A stretch of 64,000 nt of DNA, from contig JBGVKY010000001.1 of the NCBI GenBank assembly GCA_045123995.1, forward strand, positions 38,688 through 102,687, in the 5' to 3' direction. The stretch is from HGM11501 sp045123995 (GTDB taxonomy: Bacteria > Bacillota > Clostridia > CAKSNL01 > HGM11501). Below the pieces are notes generated by a model, which worked only from the letters and a program-made list of their open reading frames with translations, searched no databases and was not told where the DNA came from. Positions 17,209-25,856 of this stretch are shown here, piece by piece. Within the stretch, counting starts at the first letter, position 1. Each line of letters begins with the position of its first letter. A program made the translations under genes and the position numbers.

Positions 17209-18336
17209 TTGATTTATCTTGACAATGCTGCCACTTCATTTTTGAAGCCTGACTCAGTAAAAAAGGCAGTTAATTTTTCCCTTAACAATTTTTCAAGCCC
17301 CGGAAGAGGCTCCTACCGTAATGCCTACTGTGCAAGCGAAATTATTTTTTCTGCCAGAGAAGCTCTGGCAAAGCTTTTTAATATAGATTCAAGCGAAAAT
17401 ATAATATTCACCGATAACGCCACCACCGCTATAAATACTGCCCTTAAAGGTCTTATTAAAGAGGGTGATTCCTTTTTAATTTCCACCATGGAGCATAACG
17501 CTGTGGCAAGGCCCTCTAACCTTCTCAACGAAAAAGGAGCCACTCTCTATTATGTCAAAGGCGATGAAAAGGGTTTTGTAAAAAAAGAGGCTTTATTGTC
17601 CTCCTTAAATCCCGATATAAAACTGGTATGTTTAATTCATTCATCCAATGTAACCGGAAGTATAAATGACCTTACAGAAATAGGTAAAGAGCTTAAAGAA
17701 AGAGATATCTTATTCATGGTAGATGCATCCCAGAGTGCCGGTTCGGTACCGATCGATGTAGAAAAATCATGTATTGATATTTTAGCTTTTCCCGGTCACA
17801 AGGGTCTTTTAGGTCCTCAGGGAACAGGCGGTCTTTATATAAGAGAGGGCATACTGCCCGATTCATTGACCGAAGGCGGAACAGGCAGCTTTTCAGAATC
17901 CCTTACCCAACCTTTAGTTCTTCCCGACCGTTTTGAAAGCGGAACTCCCAACGTCCCCGGAATTTCCGGTCTTCTTTCCGGAGTTAATTTCATTTTAAGA
18001 CACAAGGTTGAAAACATTCATGCTTACGAAACGGAGTTAATCAGAATTCTGGCGGAGGATTTCAGCGTGATTCCATCCGTTAAAATAATGGGAACTCCGG
18101 GAGAAAATTCAACCTCAGTTATGTCCATCGTAACAAAAGAAGATTCCTCCGTCTTAGCCGAAAAGCTTTATAAAAATCACGGCATTTGCGTAAGGGCCGG
18201 GCTTCACTGTGCACCACTTGCCCACGAAACCATAGGAACCTTTGATACCGGTACTGTACGCTTTTCCCCGGGCTTTTTCAATACAAGAGAAGAAATGAAA
18301 AAAACAGCACTTGCACTTTGCAAGTGTCTTAAATAA
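17209..18336 (+). CDS. Cysteine desulfurase (class V aminotransferase, SufS/CsdB-like)
   Basis: PLP enzyme that removes sulfur (or selenium) from cysteine to form a protein persulfide. The 375 aa protein has YLDNAATSF at the N-terminus, the PLP lysine in AFPGHKGLLGPQGTGGLY, and the catalytic cysteine in VRAGLHCAPLAH. Start is TTG behind GGAAAGGGG. No IscU/SufU scaffold gene is nearby; the only companion is the DUF3343 gene upstream. That makes thiolation or selenium delivery more plausible than general Fe-S assembly, though this is inference. Confidence 0.92.
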   Translation: MIYLDNAATSFLKPDSVKKAVNFSLNNFSSPGRGSYRNAYCASEIIFSAREALAKLFNIDSSENIIFTDNATTAINTALKGLIKEGDSFLISTMEHNAVARPSNLLNEKGATLYYVKGDEKGFVKKEALLSSLNPDIKLVCLIHSSNVTGSINDLTEIGKELKERDILFMVDASQSAGSVPIDVEKSCIDILAFPGHKGLLGPQGTGGLYIREGILPDSLTEGGTGSFSESLTQPLVLPDRFESGTPNVPGISGLLSGVNFILRHKVENIHAYETELIRILAEDFSVIPSVKIMGTPGENSTSVMSIVTKEDSSVLAEKLYKNHGICVRAGLHCAPLAHETIGTFDTGTVRFSPGFFNTREEMKKTALALCKCLK

Positions 18337-18366
18337 AAAAGAGGGTGTATTACACCCTCTTTTTAA
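18336..18366. terminator. Bidirectional terminator between the desulfurase and kinase genes
   Basis: AGAGGGTGTA/TACACCCTCT perfect stem flanked by A and T runs, located between two converging genes. It closes the long minus-strand run that begins at hisS. Confidence 0.92.
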
Positions 18367-19427
18367 ATTTCATTTATAATCTTCTCCATTGAAGAAAGCT
18401 TCGTTTCAATGTCATAAACAAGCTTAAACTGATTTCTTGCCCTGTCTAAATTATGATTTTCATTATTAATCTTAAAATATACATCGCCCATTATATAATC
18501 GGTTAAGAAACGAATTCCGCATTCTAAGGTTAAAAGCTTTGCAGAAAAGGGCAAAAGCTTTCTTTCAGCGTCTTTCAATATAGCCCCTGTTTCCTCTAAA
18601 TAGCCTGAAACAAACGCCTTATATAAATCCATATCAAACCATACCTTTGAAAGGTCAGTTTCATCCTCAACTGCGGAGGATGCCCCGAATCTTAGGGCAT
18701 CTCCGAAGTCATAAAGCAATGAGCCGGGCATAACCGTATCCAGGTCCAGAACACAGACTCCGCATCCCGTTTTATCATCCAACAATACGTTGTTGAGCTT
18801 GGTGTCGTTGTGGGTTACCCTTAAGGGGACTTCCCCACTTTTAATAGCGTCAGTAATCATTGATGCTTCACTTCTTCTTGCCATGGCAAAAGCAATTTCG
18901 TTCCCTACAAGCTTTGCTCTTCCAAAAGGGTCATTTTTTATAGCTTCATCAAGCTGTAAATAACGGTTGGGAGTGTTGTGAAAATCCTTTATGGTTTCAT
19001 GCAAACTTTCAGCAGGGTACTTATCAAGATACATGGCAAAACGTCCGAAAGCCCTTGCCGCTTCGTAAAACTGCTTGGGACTTTCTGCAAGATTATAGCT
19101 TTTTGCCCCGGATATAAATTTATAGATACGATAGGCTTCCCCTGATTCAGACTTATAATAATTTTTACCGTCCCTGGTTTTTATCAAGGTAAGGGTTTCT
19201 CTGTCAGGATTTCCTCCATCTTTTAATATCTCATTTCTTAAGTATTCCGTTACTCCCGAAATATTTTCCATAAGACCGTGTACATCTAAAAATATATCCG
19301 TATTTATCTTTTGGAGAATGTAATTTTTATTGCCTAATATATAAGTGTCATTTATATGCCCGTCACCATAGGAAGCTATTTCTCCATCCAAGTTATAGGC
19401 TTTTAATATTTCACTTATTAAGACCAT
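18363..19427 (-). CDS. NahK-like sugar kinase (aminoglycoside phosphotransferase fold)
   Basis: The 354 aa protein has a phosphotransferase (APH) fold: catalytic loop VTHNDTKLNNVLLD (about residues 203-216) and the metal-binding LDLDTVMPGS, which closely resembles N-acetylhexosamine 1-kinase (NahK/LnpB). Such kinases phosphorylate GlcNAc or GalNAc at C1. The start overlaps the end of the nucleotidyltransferase gene by 17 bp, so the two are translationally coupled; together they could turn a free sugar into sugar-1-phosphate and then an NDP-sugar. Substrate is not determined by the sequence. Confidence 0.8.
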   Translation of the reverse strand: MVLISEILKAYNLDGEIASYGDGHINDTYILGNKNYILQKINTDIFLDVHGLMENISGVTEYLRNEILKDGGNPDRETLTLIKTRDGKNYYKSESGEAYRIYKFISGAKSYNLAESPKQFYEAARAFGRFAMYLDKYPAESLHETIKDFHNTPNRYLQLDEAIKNDPFGRAKLVGNEIAFAMARRSEASMITDAIKSGEVPLRVTHNDTKLNNVLLDDKTGCGVCVLDLDTVMPGSLLYDFGDALRFGASSAVEDETDLSKVWFDMDLYKAFVSGYLEETGAILKDAERKLLPFSAKLLTLECGIRFLTDYIMGDVYFKINNENHNLDRARNQFKLVYDIETKLSSMEKIINEI

Positions 19428-20259
19428 CGTAAAGACCTTTCTTCTGAAGGTCCTGAAGTGCGCATCTTACTCCCTCGGCATCTTCTTTATATGTAACTCC
19501 GTACCACTTATCGTCGGTTTCGTAAACCTTGACTTTTGTAAGACCTTCATTTACAGCTCTGCTGATTGCAAGAGGAATATAAAATTCACTCTTGGGAGTA
19601 TTTATTTCCTTTTCAAGAAATTCGTCAAAGTAAGGTGTGATATAATCGAAAAGTTCAGGTGTAAGACCCCACATATTCATGGACACTAAAGTATCTTCAG
19701 GATAGCCTGAATTCTTATCGACGCTTGTCTCGTCAATATCATAAAGGTATCCGTCAGCTACCTTACAAACACCTCTTGTTACTGCTCCTGTTTCCGATAA
19801 TGTATTGTAGAGTTTATATCCTGCCAGAGCAAAGCCCTCCTCGTTATCCAGATGCTCCTTTAACTTTTTAAGGCCTTCTTTTCCGTAGTAATCGTCTGCA
19901 TTTATTATTACAAAAGGTGAATCAATAAGCTCCTTCGCACACAAAACGGCGTGACCTGTTCCCCAGGGCTTTACGCGTCCTTCAGGTACAGTATAGCCGG
20001 AAGGCAATTTATCAAGCTCCTGATAGGCGTATTTAACAGGAATTTTAGCTTCTGTTCTCTTTCCCACGGTTTCCTTAAAATCCTTTTCGATTTCCTTTTT
20101 TATTATAAAAATAACCTCACTATATCCCGCTTCGATAGCATCGTTTACGGAAAAGTCCAGAATTGCCTCTCCGTTAAGACCAAAAGGTTCCATTTGCTTA
20201 AGTCCGCCGAAACGGCTTCCCATACCTGCTGCCAAAACTACCAATGCTGTTTTTTTCAT
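19411..20259 (-). CDS. Sugar-phosphate nucleotidyltransferase
   Basis: The 282 aa protein has the nucleotide-binding signature VVLAAGMGSRFGGLKQ (residues 6-21), a PWGTGHAVLCAKE motif and the metal-binding INADDYYG, typical of NTP_transferase enzymes acting on sugar-1-phosphates. It is not close enough to GalU, GlmU or RfbA to name. It is coupled to the NahK-like kinase, so a hexosamine-1-phosphate is a reasonable substrate guess. It follows gpsA by 13 bp. Confidence 0.83.
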   Translation of the reverse strand: MKKTALVVLAAGMGSRFGGLKQMEPFGLNGEAILDFSVNDAIEAGYSEVIFIIKKEIEKDFKETVGKRTEAKIPVKYAYQELDKLPSGYTVPEGRVKPWGTGHAVLCAKELIDSPFVIINADDYYGKEGLKKLKEHLDNEEGFALAGYKLYNTLSETGAVTRGVCKVADGYLYDIDETSVDKNSGYPEDTLVSMNMWGLTPELFDYITPYFDEFLEKEINTPKSEFYIPLAISRAVNEGLTKVKVYETDDKWYGVTYKEDAEGVRCALQDLQKKGLYDGLNK

Positions 20260-20272
20260 AATAGCACTTCCT

Positions 20273-21259
20273 TTACACTTCTTCTTTTTTATCTCTTATC
20301 ATCAAATCCAGTACCGCGGATTTAGGGTTCTTATTTTCATATAAAACAGAGTATGCCTCGTTTACAATTGGCATTTCAACTCCTGCCTTTTTAGAAAGCT
20401 CATAGGCCGCGGAGCAGGTCGTTATACCCTCTGTAACCATTTTTATTTCATCCAATGTTTCTTCTAAGCTCTTTCCCTGACCGAGAAGTATTCCTGCACG
20501 TCTGTTTCTGCTATGCATACTGGTACATGTCACGATTAAATCCCCTATTCCGGTAAGCCCCATAAAGGTCTCACGCCTTGCTCCCATGGCTATTCCCAGT
20601 CTTGTAATTTCCGCAAGTCCTCTGGTCATTAAAGCCGCCTTGGTATTATCTCCATAGCCAAGGCCGTCAATCATGCCTGCACAAAGAGCGATAACGTTCT
20701 TAAGTGCACCGCCGATTTCTATTCCCTTTAAATCAGAATTTGTATAAACCCTGAACGATTCGCACATAAATAATTCCCTTGCAATCTCGGCATCTTCCAT
20801 ATTTTCGGCTGACGCCACAACTGCCGTGGGTATAAATCGCGCAACTTCCTCCGCATGAGAGGGACCTGTCAAAACAGCAACCCGGGCATCTTTAATTTCT
20901 TCCTTTATGCACTCCGACATAGTTTTATATGTACCTTGTTCCAAGCCCTTGGTGCAGTTTATTATAAGTCTGTCTCCTATATAGGGAGCCATCTTTTTAG
21001 CATAATCTCTTAATTTATGGCTGGGAAGAACAGTTACAACCGCTTCCGCTTTTTTCACTGCTTCTTCAAGATCCGAAGTAAATTCTATTCCATCCGGAAT
21101 TTTAACACCAGGAAGAAATGCTTTATTTTCCCTGTCCTTTTTAAGCTTTTCGCTTTCTTCTTCCTGCCATGACCACAAGATTACTTCATGAGAGTTTTTG
21201 GATAAAAGAATAGCAAGGGCTGTTCCCCATCCGCCTGATCCTATTACAGAAATTTTCAT
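20273..21259 (-). CDS. gpsA: NAD(P)H-dependent glycerol-3-phosphate dehydrogenase
   Basis: Makes sn-glycerol-3-phosphate for phospholipid synthesis. The 328 aa protein has the Rossmann motif GSGGWGTALA (residues 7-16), the INCTKGLEQGTY stretch, catalytic lysine in EIGGALKNVIALCAG and the LTGIGDLIVTC motif. It lies between der-plsY and the sugar genes; der-plsY-gpsA is a conserved Firmicutes order, and PlsY uses its product. Confidence 0.97.
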   Translation of the reverse strand: MKISVIGSGGWGTALAILLSKNSHEVILWSWQEEESEKLKKDRENKAFLPGVKIPDGIEFTSDLEEAVKKAEAVVTVLPSHKLRDYAKKMAPYIGDRLIINCTKGLEQGTYKTMSECIKEEIKDARVAVLTGPSHAEEVARFIPTAVVASAENMEDAEIARELFMCESFRVYTNSDLKGIEIGGALKNVIALCAGMIDGLGYGDNTKAALMTRGLAEITRLGIAMGARRETFMGLTGIGDLIVTCTSMHSRNRRAGILLGQGKSLEETLDEIKMVTEGITTCSAAYELSKKAGVEMPIVNEAYSVLYENKNPKSAVLDLMIRDKKEEV

Positions 21260-21268
21260 ATTTTTCTC

Positions 21269-21880
21269 CTATTTCTTACTGAATGTAGTTTTGGATTCTT
21301 CACCCTTTATAAGTCTCTTTATGTTGGTTCGGTGTCTTATAATGGTGAGTATTGCCGCAAAGGCTATGAATAAAAATACATATGTATCAGACATAAACGA
21401 CGAAAACATAACCGCTATGCATGAAGATAAAATCGAACCCAAAGACACATATTTACTTATGCCAAAGACAACGATAAATGTTAAAATTGCAATGAATCCT
21501 ATTTTGTAATCCAGCATAAAAAGTGCCGTAGCTGAAACTAAAACTCCCTTACCTCCCTTAAATGCAAAGTAAAGGGGGAAATTGTGTCCCATGATGCAGC
21601 CGACAGCTGCAGCTATTTTTCCGTAGAGCACAAATCCGGGTTCTATAGTTTTTGCGATAAGTCCCGCAATCAAAAGGGAAATTATGCACTTTAATATATC
21701 GCACAAGGTAACAATTAACGCGGCACCTTTTCCGAAATTTCTTAAGGTATTGGTAGCTCCTGCATTTCCGCTGCCTAATTTTCTTATGTCTTTTCCCTTT
21801 AATCTGGAAAATATTATTGCAGGGTTAATACTTCCGAGTAAGTAGCCTAATATGAGTCCTGAAATTATTATATATATCAT
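21269..21880 (-). CDS. plsY: Glycerol-3-phosphate acyltransferase
   Basis: Integral membrane enzyme that acylates glycerol-3-phosphate with acyl-phosphate, the first step of phosphatidic acid synthesis. The 203 aa protein has about five TM segments and the three PlsY motifs: GSINPAIIFSR, KLGSGNAGATNTLRNFGK and GHNFPLYFAFKGGKGV. It sits 9 bp upstream of gpsA and 4 bp downstream of der. Confidence 0.96.
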   Translation of the reverse strand: MIYIIISGLILGYLLGSINPAIIFSRLKGKDIRKLGSGNAGATNTLRNFGKGAALIVTLCDILKCIISLLIAGLIAKTIEPGFVLYGKIAAAVGCIMGHNFPLYFAFKGGKGVLVSATALFMLDYKIGFIAILTFIVVFGISKYVSLGSILSSCIAVMFSSFMSDTYVFLFIAFAAILTIIRHRTNIKRLIKGEESKTTFSKK

Positions 21881-21884
21881 AAAA

Positions 21885-23216
21885 CTACCTCTTTTCTTCC
21901 TCGTTACGCTCTCTTATTATAAATTCCACCGGAGTTCCTGTTAAATCAAATGCCTTCCTTATCTGATTTTCAAGATAACGAAGATACGAAAAATGCATAA
22001 GCTCCTTATCGTTTACAAATAAAACAAATGTAGGAGGCGCTCCCTTCGCCTGGGTTGCATAATAAATCTTAAGGCGCTTTCCCTTGTCCGAGGGAGCCTG
22101 ATTTTTATTTACCGCCTCGTTTATAATATCATTTAATGCACCCGTTGAAATGTGGGTATTATGAGCTTTATGGACAAAATTAACGGTCTCCAAAAGCTTA
22201 TCTGTTCTCTGTCCCGTTTTGGCACTTATATAAACTTGGGGGGCATAGTGCATGAAAGGAAGCTTTTCCTCTATGCTCTTTTTGAATTCCGACATGGTTT
22301 TATCATCTTTTTCGATTAAATCCCATTTATTTACAGCGATTATGCTTGCTCTTCCGTTATCGTGAGCGTAGCCTGCAATTTTGGAATCCTGCTCGCTTAT
22401 CCCCTCCGATGCATCTATCATCAAAATGGAAACGTCGCTTTTTTCAATGGCGGCTAAGCTTCTTACCACGCTGTAACGTTCCACATTATCGTCAATTTTC
22501 CCTCTTTTTCTCATTCCTGCCGTATCTACAATAAGATACTTCTGACCGTCCTTTTCAAGGTAGGAATCGATTGCATCTCTGGTGGTTCCGGGAATATCCG
22601 ATACTATAACCCTTTCCTCGCCTAAAAGATGATTAAAGAGTGTAGATTTTCCTGCATTGGGTTTACCTGTCACAGCAACCTTTATAACATCTTCCTCTAT
22701 TTCCTCGTAATCTTCATCCTTGAAATAGGAGCATACTTCGTCCAAAAGCTCACCAAGACCCATACCGTGAGTTGAGCTTATTGCAACAGGTTCTCCTATT
22801 CCGAGGTTATAAAATTCGTAAAATTCCATAGGGGGATTTCCGGGAGAATCACTTTTATTAACCGCCAGTACCACGGGCTTTCCTGATTTCTGGAGCATTG
22901 AAGCAACCTCGGCATCAGATGCAGTCATGGAGGATTTGATATCTGTCATAAAAATAATTACATCTGCCTGCTCTATGGCAAGATTTGCCTGCCGCTTCAT
23001 CTGGGAAAGTATTATATCGTCGCTCTTAGGCTCAATTCCGCCTGTATCAATCAATGTAAAGGCCTTTCCGCACCATTCCGCATCCTTATAAATTCTGTCT
23101 CTGGTTATGCCCGGAGTGTCTTCAACAATAGCGGTTCTCCCACCTGTCAATCTGTTAAAGAGTGTGGATTTGCCCACATTTGGTCTTCCTACTATAGCAA
23201 CACAAGGTTTCGGCAT
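21885..23216 (-). CDS. der: Ribosome-assembly GTPase Der (EngA)
   Basis: Double GTPase needed for 50S ribosomal subunit assembly. The 443 aa protein has two full G domains: GRPNVGKST (about 10-18) with DTPG and NKSD, and GKPNAGKST (about 185) with DIPGTTRD, DTAG and NKWD, then the KH-like C-terminal domain. The ATG used (MPKPCVAIVG) is preceded by AAAGGAGG; a start 36 bp upstream has no support. It follows the DUF512 protein gene, a common Clostridia pairing. Confidence 0.97.
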   Translation of the reverse strand: MPKPCVAIVGRPNVGKSTLFNRLTGGRTAIVEDTPGITRDRIYKDAEWCGKAFTLIDTGGIEPKSDDIILSQMKRQANLAIEQADVIIFMTDIKSSMTASDAEVASMLQKSGKPVVLAVNKSDSPGNPPMEFYEFYNLGIGEPVAISSTHGMGLGELLDEVCSYFKDEDYEEIEEDVIKVAVTGKPNAGKSTLFNHLLGEERVIVSDIPGTTRDAIDSYLEKDGQKYLIVDTAGMRKRGKIDDNVERYSVVRSLAAIEKSDVSILMIDASEGISEQDSKIAGYAHDNGRASIIAVNKWDLIEKDDKTMSEFKKSIEEKLPFMHYAPQVYISAKTGQRTDKLLETVNFVHKAHNTHISTGALNDIINEAVNKNQAPSDKGKRLKIYYATQAKGAPPTFVLFVNDKELMHFSYLRYLENQIRKAFDLTGTPVEFIIRERNEEEKR

Positions 23217-23232
23217 AATGAGCCTCCTTTCA

Positions 23233-24540
23233 TTATTTCTCGCATATAGCATTGACGGTGGAAATTCCGTCAGTTTTTATCTTGGTTATTTTTACATTAA
23301 GTTCTTTTTCCAAAGTTTCTATGTCTATATCATCAAGCATAATATCCGTATCAGCACGAAACATTACTTCGGGCATTAAAAGCTCTTCCGGAAGGCTCTT
23401 TCCTTTAAGCTGACTTATCACATCTTTTCCTGTAACAAGTCCCGCAACCGTAACACTTTCCCCGAAAAAGTCGTTTCTTATAGGATAGATTTCTATCTTT
23501 ATGTTTTCGTATTTTTTCTCTATCTTTTCTTTAGTTTCTCTTAAAAGTTCACTTGCCGCAAAGCCCGTTATCAACCCGACTTTTCTTTCGGGCAAAGATT
23601 CCGGAAGCTCGCTTAGGGCAAAATCCGCTTCTTCCTTAAAAGAAGTAATCATTCCCACGCCGTTTTCTATCTGGGGATATCCGTCATATTCCCATTCTTC
23701 GGGAAGGGGCTTTTCAGCCTTTAAGTAAAATTCATCCGAAGCATAAACAAAGCCCGTTTTATGCTTTTTTCTTGCCTTTTTCTGAAACTTTTCAATCTGA
23801 TTTATTACTTCAATCGAATCCTCTTTTTCGAAGGCTTCAAGTTGCGGAAGATTATCTCTGTACTTTGTAAGCCCTACCGGCACAACACTTAAGCTATTTA
23901 CATAAGGATAAAGGCTCAAGAGCTTTTTAATTGTTAAAGAAAGCTCCTTTTTGTCATTTACGCCCTTTACCAAAACCACCTGACAGTTCATGACAATTTT
24001 ATTTCTGGCAAGCTTTTTCATTATTTTGAAAACTTTTCCTGCATCCTTATTTTTAAGCATTTCCACCCTTAAGGCAGGATTTACTGTGTGAACAGACACG
24101 TTAACAGGGCTTATGTGCTGAGTTATTATACGATTTATATCCGTATCCGAAAGGTTTGTAAGAGTAATATAGCTTCCTGTAAGGAAAGAAAGTCTTACAT
24201 CGTCATCCTTAAGATAAAGACTTTCTCGCATACCCTTAGGCATCTGGTCGATAAAGCAGAAAATGCACTTATTCTTACATCTTTTTGTCTTATCCGCATC
24301 ACCAAAACACAAGGTAAGTCCTATATCTTCACCCGAATCATTTTCCAAGGCAAAAGAAAATTCCTCATTATCCCTCAATGCTTCAATTTCAAGATAGGGG
24401 TCGGATGTGAAAAAACGGTAGTCCAGTATATCTGTGATTTTCTCACCGTTTACAGTCTTTATCCTGTCCCCTTTTTTTATTCCTGCTTTATCTGAAAGAC
24501 TTTCAGCTAAAACCTCCGTTACAGTTGGATAGTTCATCAA
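23233..24540 (-). CDS. DUF512 radical-SAM protein with N-terminal PDZ domain
   Basis: The 435 aa protein starts with a PDZ-like segment (LSDKAGIKKGDRIKTVNGEKI, about 14-35), then a radical-SAM centre CKNKCIFCFID (a CX3CX2C cluster, near residue 85-92), a TIM-barrel-like middle, and the DUF512 C-terminal domain (about 230-430, with SVVPVGLTKYR and GYPQIENGVGM). The family's function is unknown. It is very often encoded next to der, as here, which hints at a ribosome- or GTP-linked role. The first two codons are both ATG; it overlaps the DUF4340 gene by 4 bp. Confidence 0.88.
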   Translation of the reverse strand: MMNYPTVTEVLAESLSDKAGIKKGDRIKTVNGEKITDILDYRFFTSDPYLEIEALRDNEEFSFALENDSGEDIGLTLCFGDADKTKRCKNKCIFCFIDQMPKGMRESLYLKDDDVRLSFLTGSYITLTNLSDTDINRIITQHISPVNVSVHTVNPALRVEMLKNKDAGKVFKIMKKLARNKIVMNCQVVLVKGVNDKKELSLTIKKLLSLYPYVNSLSVVPVGLTKYRDNLPQLEAFEKEDSIEVINQIEKFQKKARKKHKTGFVYASDEFYLKAEKPLPEEWEYDGYPQIENGVGMITSFKEEADFALSELPESLPERKVGLITGFAASELLRETKEKIEKKYENIKIEIYPIRNDFFGESVTVAGLVTGKDVISQLKGKSLPEELLMPEVMFRADTDIMLDDIDIETLEKELNVKITKIKTDGISTVNAICEK

Positions 24541-25856
24541 ACAAGCTCCTTGATTAAACTCATTATTTTTTCAACATATTTTTTTTGAATTGTAAATTCC
24601 ATTTTTCCGTTTCTTAAAACCCCGTAATTCATAGCGTCGTAGGAAACGTAGTCAGTTACATCCGTTTTGTTCTTTGTTTCAAAGACAATTCTCACTTCGC
24701 TCTTTGGAGAAGCAATCTCATTTTCGGCTGTTCCGTCATAACAAAGGCCGATTAAATTTTTGAAAAATTCCTGTGCTGTTTCAGCCTCTATTTCTTTTCC
24801 GTTAAGGAAAACCTTGTCTTTTATCAAAAGCTCATAGTTTTCGCTTCCGCTTTCAATTCTAACCTTTGCCGTTTCATCGAAATAGTAAAGGGCTATATGT
24901 TTGTCAACAAGGTCAAAAGCCTCGGTATTCATAAATGACAAAGCAGAATTATCAACGATATAAGCGCCTTTTACCCCCTGTTTTTTAACATAGGTAAATC
25001 CTTCTTTAGGGGAATCGCCCAATAGGAAATATCCTTTGTCCTTGGTAGTTTCGTAAGCGAAATATCTGTTTATTTCATCAAAACCGCAGTCCTTGTCCTT
25101 GGCATAAGGGTCGTAGCCTTCTGCGCTTATAGCAGCAAATGTTTCAAAAAATTTCTGTGCCTCTGTGGGTGATGCATTTTCGTTTACCGGCTTTCTTAAA
25201 GCGTAGGTAAAAAGTGCACTTGCCCCCTCTTCCATAAGCTCTGTTTCACTCTTTTTGGCAATTTCAATGGTGCTGCCGTAATTATAAAGAGTGACATTTT
25301 TAACCTCTTCTATATTCAATCTTACTAAAGTTAAATCCGAGAACGCCTTCATTCCCGCCATGAAAAGCCCTGCCTCGTTTGAAGCCATTGTATAAACAGT
25401 TTTATTGTCCAAAGTGAAATAGTACTTTGCTCCAAGCACGGCGTTTCCTATTTTAAGAGTCCCTTTTTCTCCCTCTGCCGTTTCAAAGGTAGCGGTAACT
25501 ATAGGCTTATCCAGTCCGTATTTTCCTATCGAAGCTACATTTTCTTCGATGGTATCCAAAGCCAGAGGCTTTCCTAAAATACTTTCTATGGCGTAAATTG
25601 TATTTCCGTTTGTTTCAACCTTTTCGGTGAAAATGTTATACCATACACCGTTCTCTTTGGTAAAGCCAAAAACGCCGGAGGTGTTAACAAGGTTTATTTC
25701 CTTAATTTCACCTTTAAGTTCCCTTACATAAAACCCTTTCTCTTCGTTTTCATCAGAATTAACGACTTTACCGTCTTCCTTAGTAAGCATAAAGGCAAAA
25801 ATTCCCAGGGCAATAACAACTAAAAGGAGAAGAACAAGCTTTAAGCTTTTTTTCAC
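24537..25856 (-). CDS. DUF4340 membrane-anchored protein of a Gld-like ABC system
   Basis: The 439 aa protein has one N-terminal TM segment (LVLLLLVVIALGIFAFML) and an extracytoplasmic DUF4340-type beta-rich region, with repeated patterns such as YGLDKPIVTATF and KYYFTLDNKTVYTM. The start is GTG, overlapping the upstream stop as GTGA, with AAGGAGGAG in front; a longer reading would run 27 residues into the neighbour's frame. DUF4340 proteins commonly end ABC operons with GldA-, GldF- and GldG-like genes. Role in transport is unknown. Confidence 0.85.
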   Translation of the reverse strand: MKKSLKLVLLLLVVIALGIFAFMLTKEDGKVVNSDENEEKGFYVRELKGEIKEINLVNTSGVFGFTKENGVWYNIFTEKVETNGNTIYAIESILGKPLALDTIEENVASIGKYGLDKPIVTATFETAEGEKGTLKIGNAVLGAKYYFTLDNKTVYTMASNEAGLFMAGMKAFSDLTLVRLNIEEVKNVTLYNYGSTIEIAKKSETELMEEGASALFTYALRKPVNENASPTEAQKFFETFAAISAEGYDPYAKDKDCGFDEINRYFAYETTKDKGYFLLGDSPKEGFTYVKKQGVKGAYIVDNSALSFMNTEAFDLVDKHIALYYFDETAKVRIESGSENYELLIKDKVFLNGKEIEAETAQEFFKNLIGLCYDGTAENEIASPKSEVRIVFETKNKTDVTDYVSYDAMNYGVLRNGKMEFTIQKKYVEKIMSLIKELV

